NCBI GenBank assembly: GCA_013399305.1 | Contig: VXAI01000372.1 | Location: 1 to 64,000, forward strand | Reading direction: 5' to 3' | Origin: Rostratula benghalensis | Taxonomy: Eukaryota > Chordata > Aves > Charadriiformes > Rostratulidae | DNA: 64,000 nucleotides | In this document: piece after piece, positions 35,876-48,900 of the stretch | How the letters are laid out: each line of letters opens with the position of its first letter | Position numbering within the stretch: position 1 is the first letter of the stretch | Position numbers and translations under genes: made by a program | The notes under the pieces: generated by a model | Seen by the model: the letters and a program-made list of their open reading frames with translations, nothing else | Told to the model about the DNA's origin: nothing | Database searches by the model: none

Positions 35876-38800
35876 GGACTCCCTCTCCTAACAGCCTTCC
35901 GCCAAAGTTGAGCACATCCCATCTGTATGCACCTGATGCTGAGCCAGGCCAGGCACTGTAGAATGGTGCAGGCTGCAGGACAGAGCCCCTTGTTCCCTTT
36001 GTCACACTGAAGAGGTATAGTTACTCTGGGCTGCTGCTCTCTGTGTTAATCATCTGCAACCAAGATTGTGCTCCCTTCACACTGTGCCTCCCTTTTAAAC
36101 GGCAGGCAGGTCAAACAGCTGCTCCAGGCAGCTGAATTGCATCATTAGTGGCTTTTTTAGCTATGTTGCAAACTTTCTTCAGGTTCCAGCCTCCACTCTG
36201 CCGGAGTGCTGCTGCTGACCAGTGCTTCCGCCAAGGGGTTGATATTTTTTCATATTCCTTCTCTGGGTTAGGATTACATTAATATTTGCTAAACAGTCAG
36301 TCTCTATATAAGGAGCAGCATTTTGCTCTAATAGTTACTAAATGTTAGTGTGAGAGCACTGAAGGAAGAAAAAATGGGCCAAGAAGCACAAAGCCAGCAC
36401 AGAGCTCTTCTTTCCTTTACAATCACGTTTGAGTTTCAAGACTTTCCAGTTCATGTACTCCTAAAGTATAGCCCCCACTGGCTTTTTTAAAAGCAGAAAA
36501 AGATGATCTGCTTCAACAATGTCATTTCTAGAAGCACTGAGCATGGGAGAGTTCATGAGAGTCATGAGAGGGAGCCCCCAGTAAATGGTAAAACCCACAC
36601 ACACTTCTTATGTTCTCCTAATACAAAGGGCTCGTGGGTTGTGGTGTGCTGCAAATGGGGATAAGAGGAGCTGCATACAGAGTGGTTCCTGCAAAGATTG
36701 TTGGCATGAAGTTGCTCCATGCATGACGCTAACCAGGCAGAAACTCAGAGAGTAAATGAAGCCATCCTTAACAGTTGTTTTACTTTTTTTGGCTGGGGGC
36801 GATTCCTGAGCACCACATTACTGAGACAGCAATCTTCACATATTTATCCTATATTTTGCCTCACCAAAATAAAATTCTAGAAGTGCTGGGCATTCAAGAG
36901 CATCTCAGTTGGAGCCTGGGTGTGGTTTGGCCAGAGCTGTTCCCCCCCATCCCCTGCCTCCCCACCTGCTTCATTTTCAGCCACTGTCTCCAGTGCAAAC
37001 ATCCTTCCCCAAAGGCAGTGCACAGCTGAGAGGCAGCAGGGCTTCGATGCTACCAGGTGAGCAACAGTGGGATGCAGGTGCTGCCCATGTAGTTCAGGAT
37101 TTGCCTCACCTAATTTGGAGCGAGTCACCCTCATCTACCCCCACAGTTAGCTAAGAAAGAACGGCAGAGATCGATTTAACTCGCTCCAGAGAAGATGTCA
37201 GAAGAAGCCCAGCTATTTCATACCATGGACATGCCTGTTTTTCATTCAGTGCAAAGGGAATGTAACAGCTCATCCCAGCAAGGGGCTTGCAGCCAGGCAA
37301 CTCAGCCTGACCCAGGTGCTCCCAGATGCCTCGCAGACAGCCCAGCTCCCTGGTCTCTGCCTACAGAAAAAGCAATACTCATCACATTGATTCTCATCAG
37401 CATGCGCCTCCTCCTGTTCCTGGTAGGACCCTCCCCTCAGGTGTCTTATTTGAGAGTCCAAGGCCTCCATCAGGGCAAGGGGTGACTGGAAAAATGGTGG
37501 GACCCAGCTTGAGCAATGCACAGTGACCCTCCAGCCTTGGAAAGGGCCTCCGTGGGGACTGTGGTGCCCATAGCAGTGACACCCTCCACTCCCCATTGAA
37601 GGATCCTGGTGGCAGGGCAATGGCTGACAGTGTGATGCTGATGAAGTCATCCTGCCATGAAGCTGTTTGGGAGTTTTATCATTGTTGAGATCATGCCAGG
37701 CCAGCAACCTGCTAACTGGCACCATCAGAGGACATCACCTTCACATGGAAAGGCTAAACAACAATATGGCAAATAACAGCAGGCAAAGGTGATTTTTTTC
37801 AAGAATCATCAAAGAAACAGACTTCACTTTGCTTCAAGTTGAATCATGAGCCTACAGCTGCTGTATAGCTCTCCAGGGACGGATGGGCAGTGGTGGCAAC
37901 GCTTCCCTTGGAAGGCACTGCCACCCTGTCACTCCACAGTATTTTCTCACAGCAAGCCAGGGATTTGCCAGGCCACAGAAGCAGACTTTGTCATTATTTG
38001 AAAGCAAAACCATTAGACAAGGCTGCGCTTCACATGAACTGATTTGACCCCCAGGTAAACACCCCACCTCTCAAAATGAGGTAACTTTTCCCAATTATTG
38101 CTGCACCATGGGTAAGTCTTTGAGATTTACAGTAAAAATAACAAGACTGGGCTTGGCTGGAGCCAAGCTGTTGCCCTGTGGAAAAATGGTCTCCTGAGTG
38201 CAGAGAGCACTGTCTGCTGGCAAGGTGTGCTTGGCTCCAGGACTCACCTCAGCAGCCAGACCTTGGCCACCAGCCCCTGGAGTAGAGCTGGTGTCCTGGA
38301 AATGCATTTTCTTTCTTCCTCCTGGAAATGGCCCTGCATAACACGATTTTCCACATTTAACATTACAAATACTTTGTAGTCATGATGATGATGTCTGAAT
38401 GAGCTCCTGCTCAGAGGCTCTTCTTCCAAATTCCCTTATGTGCTGGGGGTGTCAGAGTCCCTTACTCTGGGGAAATGTCACATAGATACTTGCTTAACCC
38501 AAAGATGCTGCCCTGACTGCAGGATCTTGCCCAGCCATAGGTGGGCATTCAGCCCAGCACAGCTTGCTGACCTAAGTGACGGTTTTAATAACTTTCACAA
38601 AAAAGGACTCATGCAAACTGAGAGGAAACAAGCAAATCACCTGTTGAAGAAGACAAACTTTGTAAAAGTCACTCACGCCACTAGCTGTTCATTTTTCACC
38701 CCCTGTATTTAAGTGCCAGCTGAACACATGTAGTAAAAATCAGCCTGCCAGGCTTGGTTTCTGTCACTGTTTATGACTGCCAGCTAATTGTATTGAATGG

Positions 38801-40317
38801 TACAGCTACTTGATGTATTTGATAGTCAAGTAAAAAAAAAACAGAATGTAAGACAATCATCATGAAAATATCTTGAATGCATCACAGGAGTGTGAGAGGA
38901 TTAATTTATTAATAATTAATGAGTGATTTGAGAAGGTGAAGGGTCTAAAAATGAAAAGCACTATGAGAACTCTGTTAATGATAAAAGATGCAGGAGATAT
39001 TTTATTTATGCACTTTGACAGTATAACAGCCAGAGCAATGTGACTCCAAACAAGGATGAAGAGACAGTCCCCACAATAAAGGGCTGTCTCATGAGACATA
39101 TACTGGATTCATTAAATTAACAGCTTTCCTCTTTGAGAGCAGTCTTCTGTGCATGAGAGAGGGTTAAGCATGAGCAGGTCAGAGCAGTGTGCTGCTGGTG
39201 GTGAGGCCAGGGCCCAGCAGCAGCAACAGCTCTTGGCTCTGTGCTGGAATGTGGTCTCCCCACCACCCATGTGAGATGTTCAAATTTCACCCATGCCCCC
39301 AGACTTAGACCTCACCCAATCCCTGCTCTTTTCTCTGCCTCAGTGGTAGCATGGGTGCAAGTACTCATGTGAGCACCTGCATACAGGTCTTTGCTGCTTG
39401 GAGAAGGGCTTGCATGGGGAAACTTAGACAATGGCTTCAGTCAGGACCTCCACAAGGCTTTTTGCTGCTAGGCACAGCTTTGAGATTTTGTGTAGTGTAG
39501 ACTGAAATTTTCTGCTTTGTATGCCTTGATAATAAATACATATATAAAAATAGATTTGATTGCACCTTGTGTACCACAGACATTTGAACACAAATCAAAT
39601 TGGCCGCAGGCAATGCACTTAGCAAACACACACCCATCTGAGGTGTGAGCAAGAAATAACTTTCAAAGCTACCAAAGACTGCAATTTGCTTAGGCTGGGA
39701 GGCCAAACGAAAGCCAGATCTTCCCTCTCACTATCTTGTACTGTCTTTATTTTCATGTAATCTCAGCTGTTCCTATATCATCTTTTGCACATGCAAAAAT
39801 ACCTTCTCCTCCTTGGTCTCTTTCAATTTCCAGCTGGTTTCACTATAGGAAAATACTGGAAAAGGCTTGTTAAATTGTCTTCCTTCCCTAAACTCTCCTG
39901 ATTGACTTTCATTAAAACTACAAGCTACACTGAAAAAAAAGATAAATTATGAAAAAAGAGTTCAGTTTATGGGTGAACGGTTGCAATCACCACAAACATT
40001 CAGGATGTCAATGCATTCATTGCTCATGACAACCAGCAAATAGACTCTGGATCTCCCATCCCTGCTGTAGTGATGATAACAGGAGAGTATGTACATGAGA
40101 TGAGGTGAAGTCCCCTAAACTTCCCAGATGATCCAGACACTTCTTGCCCCCTATCCTGAATGTGGCTTCTATTTCCCCAAAGATAGGAGACAGACTGCAT
40201 TTCCCCCAGGGGAAAGCAGCATGACCACTCACCAGACATGAGAAATCTCCATGTCATCCCACCCAGAAAGGGAAGGATGTTTGTATGGCTGCAAGCTTTA
40301 AGTCAAAGAAGCACCAC

Positions 40318-40346
40318 TTTTTTTTTTTTCTTTTTTTTTTTTTTTT
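40318..40346. repeat. T-rich tract (T12 C T16)
   Basis: Twenty-nine bases made of T with one C, followed by a pyrimidine-rich stretch (CTCCTTCTCCTTTT). It is a mononucleotide microsatellite with no visible parent retroelement. Confidence 0.9.
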
Positions 40347-41792
40347 CTCCTTCTCCTTTTGGTCCCATAGCACTCCCTTCTGTCACACAGCTCCCTTTGA
40401 AAATTCATGCTGGACCAGGGATCAGCTGTGGCAGAGAGAAGCAGTTTATAACCCCAGGAGGCTGAGAATTAGCTACTATTCATACTGTATTATCACTCTT
40501 TCAGAGGACAGAGCAGGGAACTGTTGAGACACAGACTCTGTGTTCACGGGTTCAAGGTTTGGTTTTGCTGTAGCCTCTTTGGATGAGCTGGGACAAGACG
40601 CTTCTTCTAAGCTTCTAAGCAATCTCACTTGTATTAGCAGGAAGAAGAGGATCCCTTTTTTCTGGTGGGGCTTGTTTTTTTTTTTAGATCATAAGAGTCA
40701 GAAGGTTATGAAATATGAGAGCAAAGGGTCTGGCATAAGGCCTTTTGGTGTTAATATCATCACTGTAAAAGAACGCACTTATGTAAACACATAGACAATC
40801 TTACACATACAGACAAGTATTTTAGTGTGGCTTCCTGAGAGAAAAGGAGTCCCTGCCAAGCATCCTCACTTGTGAATAGGCTGGGATCTGAACTCAGCAC
40901 AGAGGCAGAAAGGGAAAGAAGAGCTTCAGGGGTGCCTAGTGATGGGCCCTGCTGCTCCCAGGAGTACCCCTCGCCCCAGAGAGCTGCCTGAACCTTTGTT
41001 TGGGTGTTCTGAAAAGAAATTCTGTAGCTGATGTGCACCTTCACACTCTCAAAATCACAGGAAGCACTGGAAGAACTATGTCCTTCTCCATCACCGCAAC
41101 TGAAAGCGGAGTTCTCATAGCAGCAACTGTGGAGGTCAGCTCCTGGGTCATATTTTTGTTGGGTTTGAGCTATAGAAATCTTCTTTGTTGTATAGTCATT
41201 AATGCCACATACCATTTGAAGTCCCTTTTACAAGCTACAGGTTCATTCCCTTTCCTCTAAACTTAGATGTGAACCCTATTACTCATATACTTGCTAAATG
41301 ATGTCATTTAATAGGTTTTTTCTGCCTCTACCACATTTCCATAACTTGTTCTTTAATCTTCCTTTGATCCTGAATACCAGAGAGATTTATGTGTAATTTA
41401 TTCTTACGTTGTTGTACTTGTTTAATCTTTCATTTTCAGCTGAATTCATTTTCAAACAAGAGTGCTTGTTATAAGTTCAGATTATTGTTGACAGTTGGGA
41501 CCTACCTGCTCTTTCTGAGGCAAGTTTCCATTATTGTGTTTTATCTTTATCAGTTTCTCTCAACATCTATTTAACGCAAGGGCTCCCAAAGATTCAGCAT
41601 AAATCCTTTCTGCCTTCAGACAGAGACTGGGGGTTTCCCTTTCTTTGGCAAGCACTTGACTGGACCTTCTTGATCGAAATGCAAAACGTACCACATTGCT
41701 TTTTCCGTTGTAGCCACTTTGCTGGTGACCTGTAACATCAACTCCATCCCCTTTCTCCCCTTCTGTCCCCTTTGATCAATGAGTGAAGCTCC

Positions 41793-41816
41793 TTTTTTTT
41801 TTTTTTTTTTTTTTTT
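41793..41816. repeat. Poly(T) tract, 24 bases
   Basis: Uninterrupted run of 24 T residues. It could be the complement of an A tail, but the sequence downstream, which would be the parent on the minus strand, is not recognised. Confidence 0.9.
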
Positions 41817-42941
41817 CCTCTCTATGTGGAGCTAGTTATGATCAAATTTGGTGCTTCCACAGTGACTTTGTCCTGGTAGGTCTAATATGATAAAGGGGTG
41901 TCTGAAGCCACCCCTTGCAGAGGTAACCAAATTAAAGTATCCAGGTGCCCTCACAGTTAAACAGATTAGTGAAGGAACTGATTTGTTCCCCAGGAAGATC
42001 ATGTCTATCTGTCCACCTGATTGTTCAAAACACAAGAAAGGAAAAGCAAGCAGCTGACCAGCCCTCATGTGGAGCTGGCCAGATAGCTCACCAAGGATGG
42101 CACAGAAGGTGATACATGAATGAGCAGTTTCCCAGAGTTTGTTTTGGATCAAAGGAAGGAGGCTGACTTTGAGAAGCTGGGGTAACTGAAGCAAAGACAA
42201 AAAAGCCTCCCTAGCTAAGACAGATGCAGCCCATGCCTTTTCAAACTATATCAGTCCCTAAAGAGCTTTAAGTTTACTTTGAAATCTGAGATCATCCCAG
42301 ATTTTGCCATCAAAATAAGGCTTGTTTTTAAAAAAATATTACAAAGAAAAAGCAACCAACACTCACTTGAGAGAAAATAATTTGTGAATACTATGTCATC
42401 CAAGATGTGCCAAACAGACACCCTGACCTTATGGTAGGCAGTGACCCTGAAAATCACAGTGCTGCTTCCCCAAGTCACTCAGACCTAGGAAACTGAGACA
42501 GGGGCAGTGGGGCAGCCCCTGGGCACTGAACTGTGGGAGCTGCAGGTGATGCTGGTACTGGACGCACTGAGGGGATGCAACCTTCCAAACTACTGGCTTG
42601 GCTGCATGGTAGGAGCCAGTGCTGTTAGGTCTCTTAGTGGCTCCATGTTGCCTTTCTGACATACAGCTGCTATAAATACAGCCTGGCAGGAGAGAGCTCC
42701 CTGGCAGCCTTGGGTTCCTGATGAACCTGCTGTCAACAGCCTTCCTGATGCAGGAAATCTGAATTTAATGAATAAATAGGTATGAAGTTCTCGGGAAAAA
42801 GAAACTGTCAGAGTGAAGCCAAGGTGGAGGGAGTGTATCTGTAATTTAACTACAAAATACCAGTGGTACAAGACTCTCAGTTTAGTTCCCCTGCTTGGAT
42901 TCTGGATTAATTGTAAAGGAAAATCAGAAAGTGAGGCAACT

Positions 42942-42956
42942 AAAAAAAAAAAAAAA
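42942..42956. repeat. Poly(A) tract, 15 bases
   Basis: Uninterrupted run of 15 A residues; no parent element is visible. Confidence 0.85.
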
Positions 42957-45900
42957 TTTAGTTGGCATTGTAATGGCGTCATGAAGAAAAAATATGGAAG
43001 AAAAAAGCCCATCTAATGTCTCATTAGAGTAGATTTAATCTCATCTCAGACCACAGATGCTAAAATGATTTCATCATAATTGTATTGTTATGGAATGACT
43101 GTTCTGTGTAATCTTCACTCTGAATTGCTCAGCGTTATAATGTTTGATTATGAGGGGAGGGAGGGAGGTTCAGCATTAATTTTTCCTTTCAGCTTTGAAG
43201 AGGTGTAAGTAGGTAACAGAAAAAGGGGTGTCTAATGGCGATACGTGCAACTTTTACAAAGTTAGAAACCTTTTTAAAAGCAATTTGGTAGCAGACTGGA
43301 TGTTTTACAGCCTTTTATTCTATTTTGTTTTCCAAAGTTGAGAGAAAGATAAAAAACACTCTTCCTTTTCAGACTTGCACTCCATTCCCAGTGCATCCAA
43401 GCTGCTGCAAAGCCTGCTGGGCTGTCCCTAAGGGACCAGAGGGGTGGGAAAAGTCCAATGTGGTTCTCATCCATACTGAAATCAGGGCTTCACAGTCCAG
43501 ATGCAGACCCTGGAAAGGCTTATCAGCTCTCACAGTGCAGCAGCTTTTTATTTGAAATAGAAAGCCAGCACCCTAGGCCACAGCAGCTCCAACAGCAAGT
43601 GGGAGGTAGGGTATCACCTTCCTTTGTTGATGGGGAACACAAGGAGCTGACAGCACTGCAGCACAGTTGACGGAATCTGGATATCATGTGCACCTTCAGC
43701 GTGCCTCGGGCTGCACTAGTTTAGGATTGTCCCTGAACAGGAGTTGCAGCTCCTCCCCCAAATCCCTTATCAGCACATCCGAGTGAAATCTGGCTGGAGA
43801 TAACCATGGAGCTAAAGGGCATCCAGCTGTGCACCTGGTTATCTGGGCTTGTACAGGGAAGCCAAACCAAATGAGACCCTCTGTGCATAATTAAGTTGTT
43901 CTGTCAGCAGCAAGAACAATTAAGCCTGGATTCCTACAGATTTGCCTCTGAAGTCCTGTGCATGCCTCCCATAGAAAGCCGTCAGACCTCCTCTTATGGC
44001 ACCTTCACCACAGAGTTTCCTTCCTGAGGGTCTCTCCTGACCACTATGTCTCCTTTGTGCTTTTTCCCCTTGGACATGCCATGGTGATGCTCCAGCTAAA
44101 GCCATGCGCTCTACCTCTGCCTTTTGGGCCAAAAAATGGGACAAGTGGCAGCCAGGAATTCTGCGGGGGGCTGCGTGGACATTGATTCAGCTCTCCCTCC
44201 TCAACACAGGCTCCTGTTTTTACAAATCTTGCAGGAATTTTGGTGCTTGAAGACCTTTAGCTCCCTGACAAAATTCATTAATGTTAACCAACAGATTGAG
44301 AAGCTGTGGGGAAAGGTAGGGGCATACAGACTGTATAATGGCAGAAGCTTCATTGTCTTCAGGCCTCAGGTTTATAAGCAAATTATCGAAGAGAAATATC
44401 AGCTGTTTCCTCAGGATGTATGACTTGGACAGGAGTCAGGTGGGCCTGACCATGCTGTGAATGAAGGAGAGGGAAAGTATCCAGCTCCAGCACAGAGCAG
44501 CTGGGTGGGCTCATACATTCACATTCCTATGGAGGCTTTGTACTGCCCTTTATCCCTTCTCGCTGGTAAAGCCCTGTAACCAGCAGCAGTTTGGAGCGTT
44601 ACACAATAAACACTCAAAATGGTGACAGAAGGAGAACAGCTTGATCAGAGCCTGCTGCTGCCACTAATCTGCCTGCTGCAGCTTCTGTTGTTGCTATTTT
44701 GGCTGCTGCTTCTTCCATATTGTCTCTTGCAGTGTGTCCAAGAAAGCTGGGCTATTGATCCTAAACTACTGTACCAAACTTAAGCAAAGACCTAGCAGGG
44801 AAACATCAGCACAACATTCAAGTGGGAAAAAAAATCTATGCCCAGACACCTACTTTGGCTGCTGTCATTCAGAGAAATCCAGATCCACAGTGCTGTAGTT
44901 TAACATAGCTCATGCAGAACTAAGCCAAAGGAGTTCCTGGCCCTACCTCACTGTCCAGACCCCAAGGAGCCTTGCAGGGAGCAAAGCCCTTTCAGCTTTC
45001 TCCCAGAGGCAGTAGAAATCATTCCCTGTGTTGAGCTTCGCGAATCCAGGAGCAATTTTGTATCTTGAGGTCAGGCTCTGGTCTGCGTTTCGAACACAGG
45101 AAAGGTTGCATTATAGGGAAAATACATTTCAGACAGCGCTGAATTAGCTAGGTCCTCAAAACCTGACACATTAATATATCAGAGACAGTGTCCCCCTGCA
45201 CTGGGTTTTTTGATCTCACCATATTTTCTTGCAAAAGATCTGCTTCTCCCCCTCCCTCTCCAGATTTACTTCACAAAACCCATGCCACAAAGAGCACACA
45301 CATCTGCTCTGAAGCTACAGTCATCTGTTGTGTCCCTGTAAGGCCACTGTATGCATGGGGCCATTGTGCAGAGAAATGGGGTATTATTTAAGTGTCAGGA
45401 GCATACACTGCACAATGCAAGGGAACAGCGCAGTCCTCGAGGCTCCTCCAGCAGTGGCAAACACTCAGCGCTGACGCCACCCCAGCAGCTGATCCAGGAG
45501 GTGCCTTTGCATTGGAAGGAACTATTGCCCTCTGGGTCATGAGAGTAAAGGTACCTGGATTCTAAAGGAGCTTGGGCTCAAAAGGGCAGGTATTGGGAGC
45601 TGTAGGGTGCTTGGATGGTAAACGTTCACCTCTCTATTAGGAGTTCTTTCCTTTTGCATCAGTCAGCCTTCACGTTAAGCCACCACCATAACACCCAGCA
45701 CAATCCTGTTAGGAACAAGACCCAAAAGATGCAGCAGGGGTGAGCTCCAACCTGGAAGAAAGCCACACATGGGCTTTCAGTGGTGGGTGGGTGGAGTAGT
45801 CACAGCAGCAGTGAGGCCAAACTGGGACAGAGAGCAGGCAGGCATCGGGCTTTGGTGTGATGCAGAGGACAAATAGCTTGGGCCAGAGGAAGTAAAAAGG

Positions 45901-48900
45901 AGCCACCAAGGAGCTCTGAAAAGGGGAGCGAGAGAAGCTGAGGGACAGGGGAGGAAGAAGGCTTTGCAGAATGGATGTCTAAATTTGCAGGAAAGAGGGC
46001 AGAGATCCAAAGGTTTATTGACGGTTAAATATCATTCTCCTCAGTTAATTAGTTTCATAGCTACTTTTAATAATACATCAAGTGAGCTGAAAATCTTGCC
46101 AGTCACACTAGGAAATGCATAGAAAATGTTACGAGCAGGCACTCTCATTGAAAAGCCTCTGTGCTGTCAGTTGTCTGTCTGGTAAATCTCTTGTCATGCA
46201 TCAGCTGAGCTGCACAGTATGGTACAGGGGACTTGCTTTGCATCATTTGAAAAGCGTGGAGGCATTTCTGGTGTCAGAAGAAAGTGAAGTTTGAAGGGTA
46301 GGATTCACATCTAGATAGATGCTTGTGGAATTTGTCCCAAGATGCATCTCCTTCCCTATATCCTTTTAGGCTGATCCTCATTCTTTATCAAGGAGGGCAG
46401 TGTCTTGTGCATATCCAGTGTGTGCGACTCTTAAAACAACGTGATCTTGAGATTGTCCTCTCAAGTTGTCTCAAAATTATGAGATGTCTCACAAGACCCA
46501 AACAGTTATACCCTCAGCAGCTCACTGTTACAAGGGTACCCCAAAAGTGCCACACAAAACCACTACTTGTTTCTGAAAAATCTTCACTCCTGGGGATGGT
46601 TTTCTCGGACCTTTGCAATTTAGAAAAACAAAAAAATGGAGAAGCAAGAGAGGTGTAAAAATGCATTTCAGGAATAGCACCCACCTTAGACATAAGTCAG
46701 GCTGACAAAGTACTGCCCACAGTGCAGTGGCAGGGGACTGCATCTCCAGGATAGCTCATGCTGCTCTGCAACAAACTCCTAAGGTTCAAAAAGAAAAAAG
46801 GTGGAAGAAAAATTCCCAGTCAGGTATAACCTTCACTTCTGTTACTGATTAGTGCTTTTCACTCAGGACCAACACTGGAGAATTACTCTGCAAATGTCTT
46901 TTTCTTCTAACTACCTTCCTGACTGCCAGTTTGTGGACACCTGCAGTTGGGAAATGCATGGCAGTGGCAGACCATATGGCCACGCTGCTCCTTGCTGCTT
47001 GGCATCAGCTGTGCAATGAAGCCAGCCTCAGGGTATTTTTTCAGCAGGACTCCGCCTGCCTCTTTTGCAACCCAAGAGCGCATCTTGGGTTTCACTGCTG
47101 CCGCCTGCCTCAGGATCTGTAAGGGAACTGCTCACTGCAATGGATGAGCAACAGCTATGGAGACCCAGCAAATGATACCGTGTAATTTCTGTGGTTTCCA
47201 GCAGCCTGCTCTGCCTGGCACTCAAAATTCTTCTGCCTGTCTCTTGGTCTGACTTCTGCTTTTCCCTGCACTTCACAGCACTCGGTGCTGGCTTGGAATG
47301 AGAACATCACCTGCCTCCCAGCAGATGTGGCTCCAGCAATGCTATGGCCATCCACCCTGGGAAAGACTCTCTGTTTCACATCTTTATCAGTCACAGGATG
47401 AGAGCAGCCATGTAACAGGCAGTTATTTGTCTTTTTTTTTTTTCAGTGCTTGGGCTTGAGAAATACATTTCTCCTCTTCTACCCTCCCCATGGAAGAAGG
47501 CATCCCATGGGGGTATCTGGCACAAACACTCCAAGGCTCTTCATCCCCTTGGCACCCCAGGAGGTCTTGTGGGGTGTCCTGGTGCTGTGTGCACTCCTCT
47601 GCCACTGTCAAAGGGTGCAGCGGGAGAGTGACCAAGAGGAAGAACAGCAGCCAACTATGCTGCCCAAATCTCCTATCTGTGGAGCTGGCAGAGTGCCCTG
47701 ACAGGCTTGCAGGATGCTGAGACCTGCTCACTACACTAGGGTACAATTTAACGTTAGATTAGATAGCGCCAGAGATACCTCCAAGGCAGAGAAGATGAGG
47801 GAGTGGGGGATTTTCCAGCACTAATTATCAAGCAGTTGTTAGCCAGAGTGGTTCCCCCTGTGAAGGGATTAGGTGAAGCATTATTTCTCACTCAATAAAT
47901 CTTTACAACGAACACCTAATTCTCCAGGCATCATGTAGAAAAATTAATCCTTATCCCCCTACCTCTCTTTTTTTCCCATTTCAGGGATGTGTCCCTGCCA
48001 CAGCTCCCTGCAGCACAAGGCTGCAGTGGCAGTGATGCACCAAGATGGCACGGTCCAGTGAGCTAGGTTGGTGGGGACAAGGAGGGGGACAGGGATGGTA
48101 CCCTACCAGCATGCCCAGCGAGCAGCATAGCAGCCCTGGTAGCACTCATGCTTTTGCAGTCTGGCTGTCAGTGAGAAGCACAGGAGGAGACCCAGGACAT
48201 CATGTTGCCTCTGGGTCTCTGGATGCAGCAAGGAAATGGCAAGGCTATTTTCATCTCTGAGTGGCGTCATTGACAGTTCTTGCTAATTAGCTGCTGAACA
48301 CATTATAAATGCTCAGAAATGCTGAATGGGAAGGGCTGTGGTGGGAATTTCAGCACAAGGAGAAGTTCCTGGCTCTGGGATCAGAGAAACCTGAAAAGGA
48401 CCTGCTGGACATGATACCAATGAGGGGAACGAGGTTGGGAAGGGAAGCATTCAGTGGGACAAGGGAATACCTCTTTCAAACTACGCTTTTAGCAGGAGCT
48501 AGGAGCTACATGTGAGGAGAGAGTCAAACACCATCATGCTGTGGGACCTAAGGAGCCTCCTTCATTCCTTCAGCTTACCACCTCTGAAGGGAAGCAGAGA
48601 GGCTGTGCCCTCTCCCTAATTCCTCCTCTGAAGAGAAGGCAGGAGCTCACCCTGGGTTTTAAACCAGGACAGAGGAGGCGGCCTGCAGATTTTTCCCACT
48701 AAGTGACTACAGTATCATCCATGCAATCAAGCCTGCTGCTTCATAATTTCTGCCCCGTGCCCAAAAAGCAAGTGTGTCTGTCAGGCAAAAACAAGGGTAT
48801 CCTCACCAATGCCACTTTTCCTTCTGCTGGATTGCCTTCACCCCAGCCTTTATGGTCACCCTCCAGGACATATTTGCCTGTGGGATGTGCTTTGGCACAC

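Noticed and set aside
44650..44712. CTG-rich stretch
   Set aside because: The units are irregular (CTGCTG mixed with other triplets), so it is not a trinucleotide expansion.
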